A DNA stretch of 32,440 bases from Acetobacter malorum. GTDB lineage: Bacteria; Pseudomonadota; Alphaproteobacteria; Acetobacterales; Acetobacteraceae. Position numbers and translations under genes: made by a program. The stretch is from the NCBI RefSeq assembly GCF_001580615.1, contig NZ_LHZC01000027.1:1-32440 (forward strand), written 5' to 3'. Positions 32,150 through 32,440 of the stretch are shown piece after piece (positions within the stretch are counted from its first letter, which is position 1; each line of letters begins with the position of its first letter). The notes beneath the pieces were generated by a model that saw nothing but the letters and a program-made list of their open reading frames with translations, made no database searches and had not been told where the DNA came from.

Positions 32150-32440
32150 GTCGTTCTGGTAGTGGATGTCGCGCTCGGGGTGGCATTCGTCTTGCTGCCT
32201 CCGGTGGTGATGAGCTTTCTGACGCTGCTCAAAGATGTGTTTGGCGTGCTGATTCTGCCGTTCACCTTCCTGTTCGGGCTGGCTGGCTGGTCGTCAGACA
32301 TGTCCTCTCTGGACAGTGTGATGGGCGGTCTTACGCCCAGTATGCTGCGCCATCCGTTTCGTGCCATCATCGCAGCGGCCTTTATTGCCGTGGGCGGACT
32401 GTGCTCTGTTCTGGCCTGTGGCAGCCCGCGCGCGGCGCAT
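32120..32440 (+). CDS. Membrane protein, 3' end outside the window (partial)
   Basis: An open frame of 107 codons from ATG 32120 to the window end with no stop. It encodes MKNNSVTPALVVLVV followed by a hydrophobic run (VALGVAFVLLPPVVMSFLTLL), a second (GVLILPFTFLFGLAGW) and a third (AIIAAAFIAVGGLCSVLA), so it is an integral membrane protein with at least three spans. The ribosome-binding site is weak (GCGGG) and sits in a hairpin stem, so the start is uncertain. No family was recognised from this fragment. Confidence 0.6.
   Translation, partial: MKNNSVTPALVVLVVDVALGVAFVLLPPVVMSFLTLLKDVFGVLILPFTFLFGLAGWSSDMSSLDSVMGGLTPSMLRHPFRAIIAAAFIAVGGLCSVLACGSPRAAH

Noticed and set aside
1..32440. CRISPR array, insertion sequence, toxin-antitoxin or defence cluster
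   Set aside because: No regularly spaced direct repeats, transposase motifs or recognised defence domains were seen on either strand; the tandem unknown pair at 17110-18205 is the only weak candidate and has no supporting motif.

Overview
The window reads as chromosomal DNA of an acetic acid bacterium, most likely Acetobacter or a close relative (Alphaproteobacteria, Acetobacteraceae). Genus is inferred from gene content and base composition; no rRNA or species marker is present. Pointers are a quinone-linked pyruvate dehydrogenase (PoxB), an AMP-forming acetyl-CoA synthetase, a PutA without its own DNA-binding domain, DUF423/DUF1275/DUF1653 genes, and GC-rich coding regions broken by AT-rich spacers.

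Layout. Bases 1-2444: the 3' end of an apparent cobalamin riboswitch, then a TonB-dependent receptor whose frame is cut by an amber codon 17 sense codons before its natural end, then a bidirectional terminator. Bases 2450-6869 (minus): an MscS-type channel with a large periplasmic domain, a small lysine-rich lipoprotein, and the mlaF-mlaE lipid transport pair. Bases 7067-9994 (plus): UDP-glucose dehydrogenase, radA and a tRNA-Gly(CCC) with a clear sigma-70 promoter. Bases 10155-12771: an alpha/beta hydrolase facing poxB. Bases 13228-16559: a probable transcription unit with a long leader, a Cys-rich 14-codon leader ORF, an outer-membrane porin-like barrel, a GabP-type amino acid permease and a strong terminator. 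Bases 16706-18254: an AT-richer island with a 53-residue protein, a 16-bp hairpin and two tandem paralogous genes of unknown function. Bases 18273-23762 (minus): a DUF1275 membrane protein, putA, and a GntR/FCD regulator, with a near-perfect palindrome overlapping the putA promoter. Bases 24313-28982: a DUF2501-like secreted protein, acs, a CHRD-domain secreted protein, a DUF1653 protein, a secreted protein of unknown function and a small membrane protein. Bases 28965-32440: an RlmM-like methyltransferase coupled to a DUF423 protein, PduO-type cobalamin adenosyltransferase, a coiled-coil protein with an AT-hook-like motif, and the start of a membrane protein that runs off the window.

How the genes fit together. 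PoxB (pyruvate to acetate) and Acs (acetate to acetyl-CoA) are opposite arms of acetate handling. PutA and the amino acid permease point to amino acid use. The riboswitch-linked receptor and the cobalamin adenosyltransferase point to corrinoid uptake and activation, although the receptor is probably damaged. No CRISPR array, intact insertion sequence, prophage or recognised defence system was seen. The best candidates for something undescribed are the two tandem unknown paralogs and the Cys-rich leader ORF ahead of the porin/permease unit.
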